From Betaproteobacteria bacterium (GTDB lineage Bacteria; Pseudomonadota; Gammaproteobacteria; Burkholderiales; SG8-39): a stretch of DNA of 42,417 nucleotides. Positions 18,790-27,621 of this stretch are shown one piece after another; the first letter of the stretch is position 1; every line of letters starts with the position of its first letter. The stretch spans positions 1-42,417 of the forward strand of contig SCUF01000175.1 of the NCBI GenBank assembly GCA_004298325.1. Reading direction: 5' to 3'. Both the position numbers and the translations under genes were made by a program. The notes under the pieces are model-generated. The model ran no database searches. It saw nothing but the letters and a program-made list of their open reading frames with translations, and was not told where the DNA came from.

Positions 18790-18860
18790 AGCTTCAATAC
18801 TCTTCCACCCTCCTCCTTTGGTGGATTGGGCGCAGCCCTCGCAGGTTGCGCCTTTTTTTT
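18790..18860 (+). ncRNA. Candidate ~70-nt sRNA with an anti-Shine-Dalgarno loop
   Basis: Sits between the promoter above and a strong terminator. Hairpin 1 TCCACC(18804..18809)/GGTGGA(18820..18825) has loop CTCCTCCTTT. No plausible coding content. Confidence 0.65.
18829..18860 (+). terminator. Intrinsic terminator GGCGCAGCC-CTCGCA-GGTTGCGCC-T8
   Basis: 9-bp stem (one G-U pair), 6-nt loop, then eight T. Confidence 0.85.
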
Positions 18861-18874
18861 GTTCCAACAAGGGT

Positions 18875-18903
18875 TTGACCGTGGTTTCGCAGTGCAATAA
18901 AAT
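18875..18903 (+). promoter_or_regulatory. Sigma70 promoter of rplM-rpsI: TTGACC-17-TAAAAT
   Basis: -35 at 18875..18880 and -10 at 18898..18903; ATG of rplM at 18931. Confidence 0.75.
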
Positions 18904-18930
18904 TTCGCGTTTTTCGCAATCAGGCAAGGC

Positions 18931-19359
18931 ATGAAAACCTACACGGCCAAGGCCGGCGAAGTAAAGCAGCACTGGTACCTTGTCAACGCCCAAGGCAAGG
19001 TGCTGGGGCGGCTCGCGTCGCAGATTGCCACGCGCTTGCGGGGCAAGCACAAGCCCGAGTACACACCTCACGTGGATACCGGCGACTTCATCGTCGTGGT
19101 CAACGCGGCGCAGGTGCGGGTGACCGGGCGCAAGGCGCTTGACAAGTCCTATGTCCGGCACACGAATTACCCGGGCGGCATCCGGGAAACATCATTCGCC
19201 AAGCTGCAGGTCAGCCATCCGACGCGCGCACTCGAAAAAGCGGTGAAGGGGATGCTGCCCAAAGGGCCTCTCGGCTACGCCATGCTGCGCAAGCTCAAGG
19301 TGTACGCCGGCCAAAGCCATCCGCACTCGGCGCAGCAGCCGACCGCACTGGAGATCTGA
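18931..19359 (+). CDS. rplM: 50S ribosomal protein L13
   Basis: [75 protein letters not shown]. Confidence 0.98.
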   Translation: MKTYTAKAGEVKQHWYLVNAQGKVLGRLASQIATRLRGKHKPEYTPHVDTGDFIVVVNAAQVRVTGRKALDKSYVRHTNYPGGIRETSFAKLQVSHPTRALEKAVKGMLPKGPLGYAMLRKLKVYAGQSHPHSAQQPTALEI

Positions 19360-19360
19360 C

Positions 19361-19753
19361 ATGGTGGGTGACTACTACTACGGCACCGGACGGCGCAAGA
19401 GCGCTGTGGCGCGTGTCTTCCTCAAGCCGGGCAAGGGCCAGATTGTGGTCAACGGCAAACCGGTGGACGAATTCTTCACCCGGGAGACCGGCCGCATGAT
19501 CGTGCGCCAGCCGCTCGATACCACCAAGAACCTGGCCAGCTTCGACATCTCGGTGAACGTGTACGGCGGCGGCGAGAATGGTCAGGCCGGCGCCGTGCGG
19601 CATGGAATTGCGCGCGCACTGATCGAGTATGATGCGGCGCTCAAGCCGGCGCTGAAGGGCGCCGGGCTGGTAACGCGCGATGCGCGCGAGGTGGAGCGAA
19701 AGAAGGTCGGCTTTCACAAGGCGCGGCGGCGCAAGCAGTTCTCGAAACGCTGA
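19361..19753 (+). CDS. rpsI: 30S ribosomal protein S9
   Basis: [30 protein letters not shown]-terminal [17 protein letters not shown]. Confidence 0.98.
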   Translation: MVGDYYYGTGRRKSAVARVFLKPGKGQIVVNGKPVDEFFTRETGRMIVRQPLDTTKNLASFDISVNVYGGGENGQAGAVRHGIARALIEYDAALKPALKGAGLVTRDAREVERKKVGFHKARRRKQFSKR

Positions 19754-19773
19754 TCGGTACACAAGCAATGCGA

Positions 19774-19796
19774 AGCCGCCCGCGGGCGGCTTTTTC
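19774..19796 (+). terminator. Intrinsic terminator after rpsI
   Basis: AGCCGCCCGCGGGCGGCT perfect palindrome followed by a T run. Confidence 0.8.
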
Positions 19797-19871
19797 TATT
19801 TTGGGCGCTTGGCCATGGTGCCGGCCCAGTGGCGGACGGTGCCGGTTTCGACGTCGGACGGGTGACTCTTC

Positions 19872-20912
19872 ATGATCAAGGCAGGCATAGTCGGCGGCAC
19901 CGGGTACACAGGCGTGGAACTGCTGCGCCTGTTGGCGCAGCATCCGCAGGTCGAACTCAAGGCGATCACCTCGCGCAAGGAGACCGGTACGCCGGTCAGC
20001 GCGATGTTTCCCAGCCTGCGCGGGCGCGTGTCGCTGGCGTTCAGCGAACCCGGCAAGGCGCCGCTCAGGCAGTGCGACGTGGTGTTCTTCGCCACGCCCA
20101 ACGGCGTCGCCATGGGAGAGGCGCGTGCCTTGGTCGACGCCGGCGTCCGGGTCATAGACCTGTCGGCCGATTTCCGCATCAAGGACGTCCTCGAATGGGA
20201 GCGCTGGTACCGCATGAAGCACGCCGCCCCCGAGCTCGTGGCGCAGGCCGTGTACGGCCTGTGCGAGGTGAACCGCACGGCGATCCGCACCGCGCGGCTG
20301 GTGGCCAATCCCGGTTGTTACCCGACGTCGGTGCAGCTCGGTTTCCTGCCGCTGGTGGAAGCCGGCGCCGTCGACCTCGATCATCTGATTGCGGATGCCA
20401 AGTCCGGCGTATCCGGGGCCGGCCGCAGGCCTGAGCAGCATCTGCTGTACGCCGAAGCCGCGGACAATTTTGCGGCCTATGGCGTCATGGGGCACCGGCA
20501 TTGGCCGGAGATTCGACAGGGACTGGCGCAGATCGCCGGACGCGACATCGGCTTGATTTTCACCCCGCACCTGGCGCCCATGCTTCGCGGCATCCATGCC
20601 ACGCTGTACGCGCGGGTGACGCGGGAGGCGAATTTCCAGGCACTGTTCGAGCAGCGTTACGCGGCCGAACCCTTCGTCGACGTGATGCCCGCCGGCAGCT
20701 ACCCGGACACGCGCTCGGTGCGCGCCGCGAATCACTGCCGCATCGCGGTGCACCGACCCAGCGAAAGCGCGCGCCGAGCCGACACGCTGGTGGTGCTCGT
20801 CGTCATCGACAATCTCGTCAAGGGCGCCTCCGGACAGGCAGTGCAGAACATGAACATCATGTTTGGGCTCGCGGAGGCAAGCGGTCTGGAGCAGCTACCG
20901 GTGGTGCCGTGA
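19872..20912 (+). CDS. argC: N-acetyl-gamma-glutamyl-phosphate reductase
   Basis: [70 protein letters not shown]. Confidence 0.97.
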   Translation: MIKAGIVGGTGYTGVELLRLLAQHPQVELKAITSRKETGTPVSAMFPSLRGRVSLAFSEPGKAPLRQCDVVFFATPNGVAMGEARALVDAGVRVIDLSADFRIKDVLEWERWYRMKHAAPELVAQAVYGLCEVNRTAIRTARLVANPGCYPTSVQLGFLPLVEAGAVDLDHLIADAKSGVSGAGRRPEQHLLYAEAADNFAAYGVMGHRHWPEIRQGLAQIAGRDIGLIFTPHLAPMLRGIHATLYARVTREANFQALFEQRYAAEPFVDVMPAGSYPDTRSVRAANHCRIAVHRPSESARRADTLVVLVVIDNLVKGASGQAVQNMNIMFGLAEASGLEQLPVVP

Positions 20913-21667
20913 ATGCGGCTCGGCTTTGGAAGCTGCGCCAGCGATTCGGCATCGCGGCGCCCAGGGTCGCCGTGCGCACGCATGTGCCGTGGTACCTGCG
21001 TTGGCTGGCGCTGGCCTTGCTGCTGGCGTTCTCAGCGGCGCTCGCGGCGTGGATGTACGACGCCGGGCGGCGTTTCGCCGGCTTCGATCGCAGCGAAGTC
21101 GACCGGGAGATGGCTGCCTTGCGGCGCGATCTCGCGGCTGGCCGCGAACAACTCGAGCGCCTCGGGAAGCTGGCCAATGCCGCGGAAAGCAAGATCTCGA
21201 TCGAGCGCGTGGCGCAGCAGAATCTTGCCCGGCAGGTGCGCGCTCTCGAGGGCGAGAATGCGCGCCTGCGCGAGGAACTGGCGGTATTCGAGCGCACGCT
21301 CTCGGCGGACCCGAAATCGTCTCCTCCGCTAGCCATTCAGCGCTTCAAGGTCCAACCGGAGCTGCTGCCGGGGGAGTACCGCTATCACCTACTGGTGCTT
21401 GCCCCGGGTGTGCGGGCCGGCGAGTTCCAGGGGCGCTACGAGCTGCTCGTCAGCCTAGCCCAGGACGGCCGCAATGTTATGATGGTTCTGCCAGAGGCCG
21501 GTGGCGCAGGAGCGCAGCAGGGGTTCAGGCTGGCGTTCAAGCGCTTTCAGCGCGTCGAGGGGACGTTCCGCGTGAACCCGGCTGCGCGAGTCGAATCGGT
21601 GCAGGTGCGCGTCTATGAGAGCGGCTCGGGGCAGGCGCGAGTAACGCACACCGCCAAACTGGGCTAG
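20909..21667 (+). CDS. Membrane-anchored coiled-coil protein (DUF6776-like)
   Basis: One TM helix, then a heptad-like region ([22 protein letters not shown]...[21 protein letters not shown]) and a beta-rich C-terminus. GTG overlaps the argC stop. Confidence 0.65.
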   Translation: MNAARLWKLRQRFGIAAPRVAVRTHVPWYLRWLALALLLAFSAALAAWMYDAGRRFAGFDRSEVDREMAALRRDLAAGREQLERLGKLANAAESKISIERVAQQNLARQVRALEGENARLREELAVFERTLSADPKSSPPLAIQRFKVQPELLPGEYRYHLLVLAPGVRAGEFQGRYELLVSLAQDGRNVMMVLPEAGGAGAQQGFRLAFKRFQRVEGTFRVNPAARVESVQVRVYESGSGQARVTHTAKLG

Positions 21668-21676
21668 GGAGGACAC

Positions 21677-22069
21677 ATGTTCCGCAGGGAGAGCAAGCCG
21701 CAGAACCGGATTGACAGCCTGATCGGCGCCACGACGCGGATCGAGGGCAATCTGTTTTTCAGCGGTGGATTGCGCGTCGACGGCACCGTGCGCGGCAATG
21801 TCGCCGCCTTGCCCGACCAACCCGGGACCCTGGTGCTCTCGGAACAGGGGCGCATCGACGGCGAGGTGCAGGCCGCGCACGTGGTCATCAACGGCACGAT
21901 CAACGGGCCTGTGCACGCCTCGGAAACGCTCGAACTTCAGGCAGGATGCCGGGTCAAAGGCGATGTCCACTACAAGAGCATCGAGATTGTAAAAGGCGCG
22001 GTCGTCGAGGGGCGCCTGGTCCATCAGGCCGCTGAGGCCAAGCCGGCTGGACTCAAACTCGCATCCTGA
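21677..22069 (+). CDS. Bactofilin (polymer-forming cytoskeletal protein)
   Basis: [29 protein letters not shown]...[24 protein letters not shown] beta-helical repeats. Confidence 0.92.
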   Translation: MFRRESKPQNRIDSLIGATTRIEGNLFFSGGLRVDGTVRGNVAALPDQPGTLVLSEQGRIDGEVQAAHVVINGTINGPVHASETLELQAGCRVKGDVHYKSIEIVKGAVVEGRLVHQAAEAKPAGLKLAS

Positions 22070-22151
22070 ACCGCATGCCGTTCGGAATGCCCCCTTTGAC
22101 CCCACGGGAAAGCTCGTAGCAGAATTTCACATTGCCCATCAGGAGCCGCAC

Positions 22152-22502
22152 ATGAATGCCGCAGTAGAAATGCCCGCACCGCTGATCTTCACCGATAACG
22201 CCGCGGGAAAGGTCAGGCAGCTGATCGAGGAGGAAGGCAACCCGGACCTCAAGCTCCGCGTATTCGTCAATGGCGGCGGCTGCTCCGGCTTCCAGTACGG
22301 CTTCACCTTCGACGAGATGCAAAACGACGACGATACCGTGATGCAGAAGAACGGCGTCACGCTGCTGATCGATCCGATGAGCTACCAGTACCTGGTCGGC
22401 GCCGAGATCGACTATCAGGAAGGCCTCGAAGGGGCGCAGTTCGTGATCAAGAATCCGAACGCGACCACCACCTGCGGCTGCGGTTCGTCCTTCTCCGCCT
22501 GA
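22152..22502 (+). CDS. erpA: Iron-sulfur cluster insertion protein ErpA
   Basis: [36 protein letters not shown]-terminus. Confidence 0.96.
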   Translation: MNAAVEMPAPLIFTDNAAGKVRQLIEEEGNPDLKLRVFVNGGGCSGFQYGFTFDEMQNDDDTVMQKNGVTLLIDPMSYQYLVGAEIDYQEGLEGAQFVIKNPNATTTCGCGSSFSA

Positions 22503-22515
22503 TCCAGGGTCCGCC

Positions 22516-23610
22516 TCAGGCGGGATAGATCGCGCCGAGCACGCGGGCACCGCGCGCCCCGGTGACCGCAGGAATGTTGGCAGGCTTGCCGTTCACCGCC
22601 TGCATCGCCAGCCAGGCAAAGGCCACCGCCTCCACCTGCTGCGGATCCAGGCCGTACTGACTGCTCGATTCCACCTGCGCCGGCTCCAGCAGCATCTGCA
22701 TCCGGCGCATCAGCATCCGGTTTCGCGTGCCGCCGCCACAGGCGATCACACGCTGGGCGCTCAAGCCCGCAAGCTGCAGGGCCGCGGCGGCGCTGCGCGC
22801 CGTAAGTTCGAGCAGCGTCGCCTGCACGTCCTGCGGCGCGGCGCCTGCAGGAAGCTCGCGGCGTAGCCAGGCCTCGCCGAACATTTCGCGTCCCGTGCTC
22901 TTTGGCGGCGGCGCAGTGAAATAGGGCGCGCCCAGCCATGCATCGAGCAGTGGCTCCATCACACTGCCGCCGCTCGCCCAGGCACCGTCACGGTCGCAGG
23001 GCATGCCCAGATGCCGTGCCGCCCACAGGTCCATCAGGCAGTTGCCGGGGCCGGTGTCGAAGCCAGTCACGTGACCTTCGCGCGACAGCAGCGTCAGGTT
23101 GGCGATGCCCCCCAGGTTGAGCACGGCGCGATCTTCGCCATGCTTTGCAAAGACTGCGGCATGGAACGCCGGTACGAGCGGTGCACCCTGGCCGCCCGCA
23201 GCGACATCCCGGCTGCGGAAGTCGGCGACGACGCGCAGCGCAGTGAGTTCGGCGAGCAGTGCCGCATTCCCGATCTGCACCGTGTAACCCAGGTCGGGGC
23301 GGTGGCGCACCGTCTGGCCGTGACAACCGATGGCGACAACGTCCCGCCGTGCAATGCCGGTACCTTCCAGCACCGCGGCAACCGCTGCCGCGTAGCGGCG
23401 CGCCAGTTCGTTGGCCATGTTGGCGGCACGACCGAGATCGTCAGTGCCGGGTGCCGCGAGCGCGAGCAACTCCGCGCGCAAACGATCCTCGAAGGGCAGG
23501 TGAGCGTGCTTGACGACACGCGGCATGCGCTCGGAAAAATCGACCAGCGCCGCGTCGACCCCGTCGAGGCTGGTCCCCGACATCAGGCCGACGTAAAGCC
23601 CCGAGGTCAC
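22516..23610 (-). CDS. anmK: Anhydro-N-acetylmuramic acid kinase
   Basis: YVGLMSGTSLDGVDAALVDF; DTGPGNCLMD; VIACGGGTRNRMLM. Confidence 0.96.
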   Translation of the reverse strand: MTSGLYVGLMSGTSLDGVDAALVDFSERMPRVVKHAHLPFEDRLRAELLALAAPGTDDLGRAANMANELARRYAAAVAAVLEGTGIARRDVVAIGCHGQTVRHRPDLGYTVQIGNAALLAELTALRVVADFRSRDVAAGGQGAPLVPAFHAAVFAKHGEDRAVLNLGGIANLTLLSREGHVTGFDTGPGNCLMDLWAARHLGMPCDRDGAWASGGSVMEPLLDAWLGAPYFTAPPPKSTGREMFGEAWLRRELPAGAAPQDVQATLLELTARSAAAALQLAGLSAQRVIACGGGTRNRMLMRRMQMLLEPAQVESSSQYGLDPQQVEAVAFAWLAMQAVNGKPANIPAVTGARGARVLGAIYPA

Positions 23611-24887
23611 TCGAGCAGGGCGACCTGACCGCCGCTGGCGAGAAGATTGAGCCGGGCCGCGAGCGGCTGCGCCTGGCCCGCAAACCGGGCCATTTCGCCT
23701 GCCGGCACAGGCAGTGCGGCGGGCAGCGCAATGGCGAGCGGGTTGCGCGCTTCGCCCGCGACTTTGAACTCGTAGTGCAGGTGCGGGCCCGTGGCCCAGC
23801 CGGTCTGGCCGACAAATCCGATGATGTCGCCTTGCGCGACGCGCGCGCCTTTGCGCACGCCGCGGCCGAAACCGCCGAGATGCGCATAAAGCGTCGCGTA
23901 TTGTCCCTGATGGCGCAGCACGACGACGTTGCCGTAGCCGCCCTGCCGTCCCGCGAATTCGACCGTCGCATCGCCGACCGCGCGCACCCGCGTGCCCGAC
24001 GGGGCAGCATAATCGACGCCGCGATGCGCGCGCCAGTTCTGCATGATGGGATGACGGCGCATGCCGAACGCGGAACTGACACGCGAGAATTCGAGCGGCG
24101 AGCGCAGAAACGCCTTTCTCAGGTTCTTGCCGTCCGGCGCGTAATAGCCGCCGCTCCTGCCGTCGACGCCGGCATACCAGACGGCGCGAAAAGTGCGGCC
24201 CTGATTGACGAATTCGGCCGCCAGGACGCGCCCGGAGCGCACCGACAGGCCGTTGTGCGCGTGCGTCTCGTAGACCACGGCGAAGCGATCGTTCTGCCGC
24301 AGGTCGCGATGGAAGTCGATGTCGCCAGCGAAGATCTCGGCGACCTGGATGGCGATTGCGTCGGGGAGGCCGGCCGCGTCGGCGGCCGCGAACAACGACG
24401 AGCGGATGACCCCCGAACTCATGGCAACCCGCGTTTCGATCTCGGCGCGCTGTTCATTCGCCGAAAATCCGGTATCGCTGCGCACGATCAGCACCAGCGT
24501 GTCGCGGGGGCCGAGAAAGTCGATGCTCTGCAGCTCGCCGTCCGGGCCGATGCTTGCCGTGACCGCAGTTCCGGTCCGCAACTGGCGCAGTTGCGCCAGC
24601 CGCTGCAGCGAGTGTGTTTCGCTTTCGCTGACGCCCAGGCGGGCGAGCAGGCCTGCCAGCGTGTCGCCGCGCTGGAAACGTTCCTCGCGGATATAACTCG
24701 CCGGGTCCGGCATGACGCCGTCAAGCGGCTGGAGCACCAGCGGTTCGGCCCGAACGGGACGCGGAATTTCAGCGTCACGCACGGGCGCAATCGTGGCAAA
24801 GGCGGCGAGCACGCCCGACAGCACCAGCCCGGCAAGCGCTCCGGCGCGTGCGATGCGCACTCTGACTGTGTGTCCTGCGCGATCCAC
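23607..24887 (-). CDS. M23 family metallopeptidase
   Basis: [39 protein letters not shown]...[15 protein letters not shown]...[10 protein letters not shown]; intact HxxxD and HxH. Confidence 0.95.
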   Translation of the reverse strand: MDRAGHTVRVRIARAGALAGLVLSGVLAAFATIAPVRDAEIPRPVRAEPLVLQPLDGVMPDPASYIREERFQRGDTLAGLLARLGVSESETHSLQRLAQLRQLRTGTAVTASIGPDGELQSIDFLGPRDTLVLIVRSDTGFSANEQRAEIETRVAMSSGVIRSSLFAAADAAGLPDAIAIQVAEIFAGDIDFHRDLRQNDRFAVVYETHAHNGLSVRSGRVLAAEFVNQGRTFRAVWYAGVDGRSGGYYAPDGKNLRKAFLRSPLEFSRVSSAFGMRRHPIMQNWRAHRGVDYAAPSGTRVRAVGDATVEFAGRQGGYGNVVVLRHQGQYATLYAHLGGFGRGVRKGARVAQGDIIGFVGQTGWATGPHLHYEFKVAGEARNPLAIALPAALPVPAGEMARFAGQAQPLAARLNLLASGGQVALLE

Positions 24888-24984
24888 TATTCGGCTAAAA
24901 TGCTTTCTTATTCAGGTGCCTGCGGATCGTCCTCCCCCGCGGCTGCCGCGGAGTGTAGCAAAGATTCCCCACCCTGCAAACGAC

Positions 24985-26184
24985 ATGGTGCCGATCGCCG
25001 AGGCCTTGGAGCGCATCAAGCGCGGCTGCGACGAGCTGATCGTCGAGGAAGACCTGGTCCGCAAGCTGAAGACCGGCCGGTCGCTGCGCGTCAAGCTGGG
25101 GCTCGACCCCACCGCGCCGGACCTGCATCTCGGCCACACGGTGGTGATCAACAAACTGCGCCATTTCCAGGAATTGGGCCACACGATCCAGTTCCTGATC
25201 GGCGATTTCACCGGCATGATCGGCGACCCTACGGGCAAGAACCAGACACGACCGCCGCTGCAGCGCGAGGCGATTCTCGCCAATGCGCAGACCTACCGTG
25301 CGCAGATGTCGAAGATCCTGGATGCCGAAAAGACCCAGGTGCTGTTCAACTCGGAGTGGTCCGACAAGCTGGGCGCCGAAGGCATGATCCGCCTGGCCTC
25401 GCGCTACACCGTGGCGCGCCTGCTCGAGCGCGACGATTTCTCGAAGCGCTTCCGGGGCGGCCAGCCGATCGCGGTGCACGAGCTGCTCTATCCGCTGATG
25501 CAGGGCTACGACTCGGTGGCGATGAAGGCGGACGTCGAGCTGGGCGGCACCGACCAGAAGTTCAACCTGCTGGTCGGTCGCGAGCTGCAGCGCGACTTCG
25601 GTCAGGAGCCGCAGTGCATCCTGACCATGCCGCTGCTGGAAGGGCTCGACGGCAAGGAGAAGATGTCGAAGTCGCTCGGCAACTACGTCGGCATCGCCGA
25701 GCCGCCCCAGGAGATCTTCGGCAAGCTGATGTCGATTTCCGACGGCATGATGTGGCGCTACATCGAGTTGCTGTCCTTCGAGCCGCTGGCGACCGTGCGC
25801 CTGTGGCGCAAGGAAGTGGCGGACGGGCGCAACCCGCGCCAGATCAAGGTGCTGTTTGCAAAGGAGATCGCGGCGCGCTTCCACGGTCACGCGGCGGCCG
25901 AGCGCGCGCACGCCGAGTTCGAGCAGCGTTTCCGGCACGGCGCGCTGCCCGAGGACATGCCCGAGTTCAGCCTGAACGCGCCGCTAGGCGGCTTGGCAGT
26001 GGCGCAGCTGCTGAAGCAGGCGGGGCTGGTGCCGAGCGTCACCGAGGCGGTCCGGCTGATCGAGCAGGGCGGCGTGCGGCTGAACGGCGAGCGTCTCGCC
26101 GACAAGGCGCTGCGCCTCGCGCCGGGCGAAACCGTGGTGGCGCAGGTGGGCAAGCGCAAATTCGCGCGCGTGCGGGTGCAATGA
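24985..26184 (+). CDS. tyrS: Tyrosyl-tRNA synthetase with S4 domain
   Basis: [21 protein letters not shown] (HIGH-like); [14 protein letters not shown] (KMSKS); C-terminal S4 [22 protein letters not shown] at 24985. Confidence 0.95.
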   Translation: MVPIAEALERIKRGCDELIVEEDLVRKLKTGRSLRVKLGLDPTAPDLHLGHTVVINKLRHFQELGHTIQFLIGDFTGMIGDPTGKNQTRPPLQREAILANAQTYRAQMSKILDAEKTQVLFNSEWSDKLGAEGMIRLASRYTVARLLERDDFSKRFRGGQPIAVHELLYPLMQGYDSVAMKADVELGGTDQKFNLLVGRELQRDFGQEPQCILTMPLLEGLDGKEKMSKSLGNYVGIAEPPQEIFGKLMSISDGMMWRYIELLSFEPLATVRLWRKEVADGRNPRQIKVLFAKEIAARFHGHAAAERAHAEFEQRFRHGALPEDMPEFSLNAPLGGLAVAQLLKQAGLVPSVTEAVRLIEQGGVRLNGERLADKALRLAPGETVVAQVGKRKFARVRVQ

Positions 26185-26270
26185 CGCTCGAGTACGAGTC
26201 CAGGCGCGCCACCCTGCGCCTTCGGAAGCCCCGCGCGGCATCGTGGCACGGCTGGAACGAGTGCGCTTCG

Positions 26271-26299
26271 TTGACAGGGTCAGACAGGGCTCCTAACAT
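26271..26299 (+). promoter_or_regulatory. Sigma70 promoter TTGACA-17-TAACAT upstream of the first dctP
   Basis: -35 at 26271..26276, -10 at 26294..26299. Confidence 0.7.
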
Positions 26300-26341
26300 C
26301 TTTTTTCCACCACGTCCTGAAGAACCAAACCGAGGAGAGCA

Positions 26342-27502
26342 ATGATGCGAACCGCAATCAGGAAATCCCTTGCGCTGACCGCGATCGGGGCCGCGCTGGG
26401 CTTCGCCGCCCAGGCCGGCGCGCAGGCGCCCGCCGCCAGCGGGCCCAAGACCCTCAAGATGCAGTCCACCTGGCCGGCGAGCCTGACGCTGCAGGATAAC
26501 TTCAAGATGTTCGGCGAGCGGGTGGACAAGCTGACGGGCGGCCAGCTCAAGATCGAGGCCATGGCTGCGGGCCAGGTGGTGCCGGCATTCGAAGTACTGG
26601 ACGCCACCCACAAGAAAGTGCTCGACGGCGCGCACGCGGTTTCCTATTACTGGGTCGGCAAGCAAAAGGCGGCGACGCTGTTTTCCTCGACCCCGGCAGG
26701 TCCGTTTGGCATGGATCACATGGATTTCCTGGGCTGGATGTACGAGGCGGGGGGCCTCGACATGTACTGGGACCTGTATCAGAAGGAGATGAAACTCAAC
26801 GTCATCGCCTTCCCGATCCTGCCCTCGAGCCCGCAGGCGTTCGGCTGGTTCAAGCGGCCGATCAAGAACCTCGCGGACTTCAAGGGCATGAAATGCCGCC
26901 AGACCGGCATCGTGGCCGAGATCTTCACCAAGATGGGCATGGCCACGGTCAACATGCCGGGCGGGGAGATCGTGCCGTCGGCGCAGCGCGGCGTCATCGA
27001 TTGCGCCGAGTGGGTCGGCGGCGTGGAGGACCTGAGGCTCGGCCTGCCGCAGGTGTTCAAGTACCACTACGTTCCGGGCATGCACGAACCGAGCGTGATC
27101 GGCGAACTGCTCATCAATGCCGACGTCTGGAAGGGACTGCCCGTGCAGCAGCAGGAAGCGATCCGCTCCGCCACCACCGAGACGCTGGTGCGCTGGTGGG
27201 TGAGATGGCAGAAGCAGAACGCCGACGCGATCGAGGAGATGCGCACCAAGCACGGCACGCAGATCCTGCGCACGCCGCCCGACATCCTGATCGCCTTCCT
27301 CAAGGCGTGGGACGAAATCGCGAAGGAGGAGTCGGCGAAGAACCCGTTCTTCAAGAAAGTGCTCGACTCGCAGCGCGCCTACGCCGCCAAGGTGGTGCCG
27401 GCGAAGCGCTTCATGAATCCGCCGTATTCGTTCGCGGCGAATTACTATTGGCCGGAGGACGTGAGGAAAGGCTCGGCGAAGGGCACGGCGAAGAAGAAGT
27501 AA
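26342..27502 (+). CDS. TRAP transporter substrate-binding protein (DctP family), copy 1
   Basis: Signal peptide; EVLDATHKKVLDGAHAVSYYWVGKQ; GMKCRQTGIVAEIFTKMG; GVIDCAEWVGG. Confidence 0.95.
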   Translation: MMRTAIRKSLALTAIGAALGFAAQAGAQAPAASGPKTLKMQSTWPASLTLQDNFKMFGERVDKLTGGQLKIEAMAAGQVVPAFEVLDATHKKVLDGAHAVSYYWVGKQKAATLFSSTPAGPFGMDHMDFLGWMYEAGGLDMYWDLYQKEMKLNVIAFPILPSSPQAFGWFKRPIKNLADFKGMKCRQTGIVAEIFTKMGMATVNMPGGEIVPSAQRGVIDCAEWVGGVEDLRLGLPQVFKYHYVPGMHEPSVIGELLINADVWKGLPVQQQEAIRSATTETLVRWWVRWQKQNADAIEEMRTKHGTQILRTPPDILIAFLKAWDEIAKEESAKNPFFKKVLDSQRAYAAKVVPAKRFMNPPYSFAANYYWPEDVRKGSAKGTAKKK

Positions 27503-27522
27503 GCGGGCGTTTTTCGCGCGAG

Positions 27523-27554
27523 GAAAGGGCGGCCGCGGCCGCCCTTTCGTTTTG
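27523..27554 (+). terminator. Intrinsic terminator after dctP copy 1
   Basis: GAAAGGGCGGCCGCGGCCGCCCTTTC perfect 26-nt palindrome followed by GTTTTG. Confidence 0.75.
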
Positions 27555-27583
27555 TTGACCCTGAATAACCAAGCGTGTACCCT
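27555..27583 (+). promoter_or_regulatory. Candidate promoter TTGACC-17-TACCCT upstream of dctP copy 2
   Basis: -35 at 27555..27560, -10 at 27578..27583, directly after the terminator. Confidence 0.5.
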
Positions 27584-27621
27584 GCATTTCGCTTTGCGAA
27601 ACCACCACAGGGAGGGGAGAC

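Larger units (their letters stand above)
18751..18900. repeat. 12-bp perfect inverted repeat TTATTGCACTGC / GCAGTGCAATAA
   Basis: Arms at 18751..18762 and 18889..18900. They overlap the putative sRNA -35 (TTGCAC) and the rplM -10 (TAAAAT). Confidence 0.75.

Noticed and set aside
18751-18900. Reading the 12-bp inverted repeats as ends of a mobile element
   Set aside because: Enclosed DNA is about 126 bp, has no transposase, and I saw no flanking target-site duplication; overlap with promoter elements is a better explanation.
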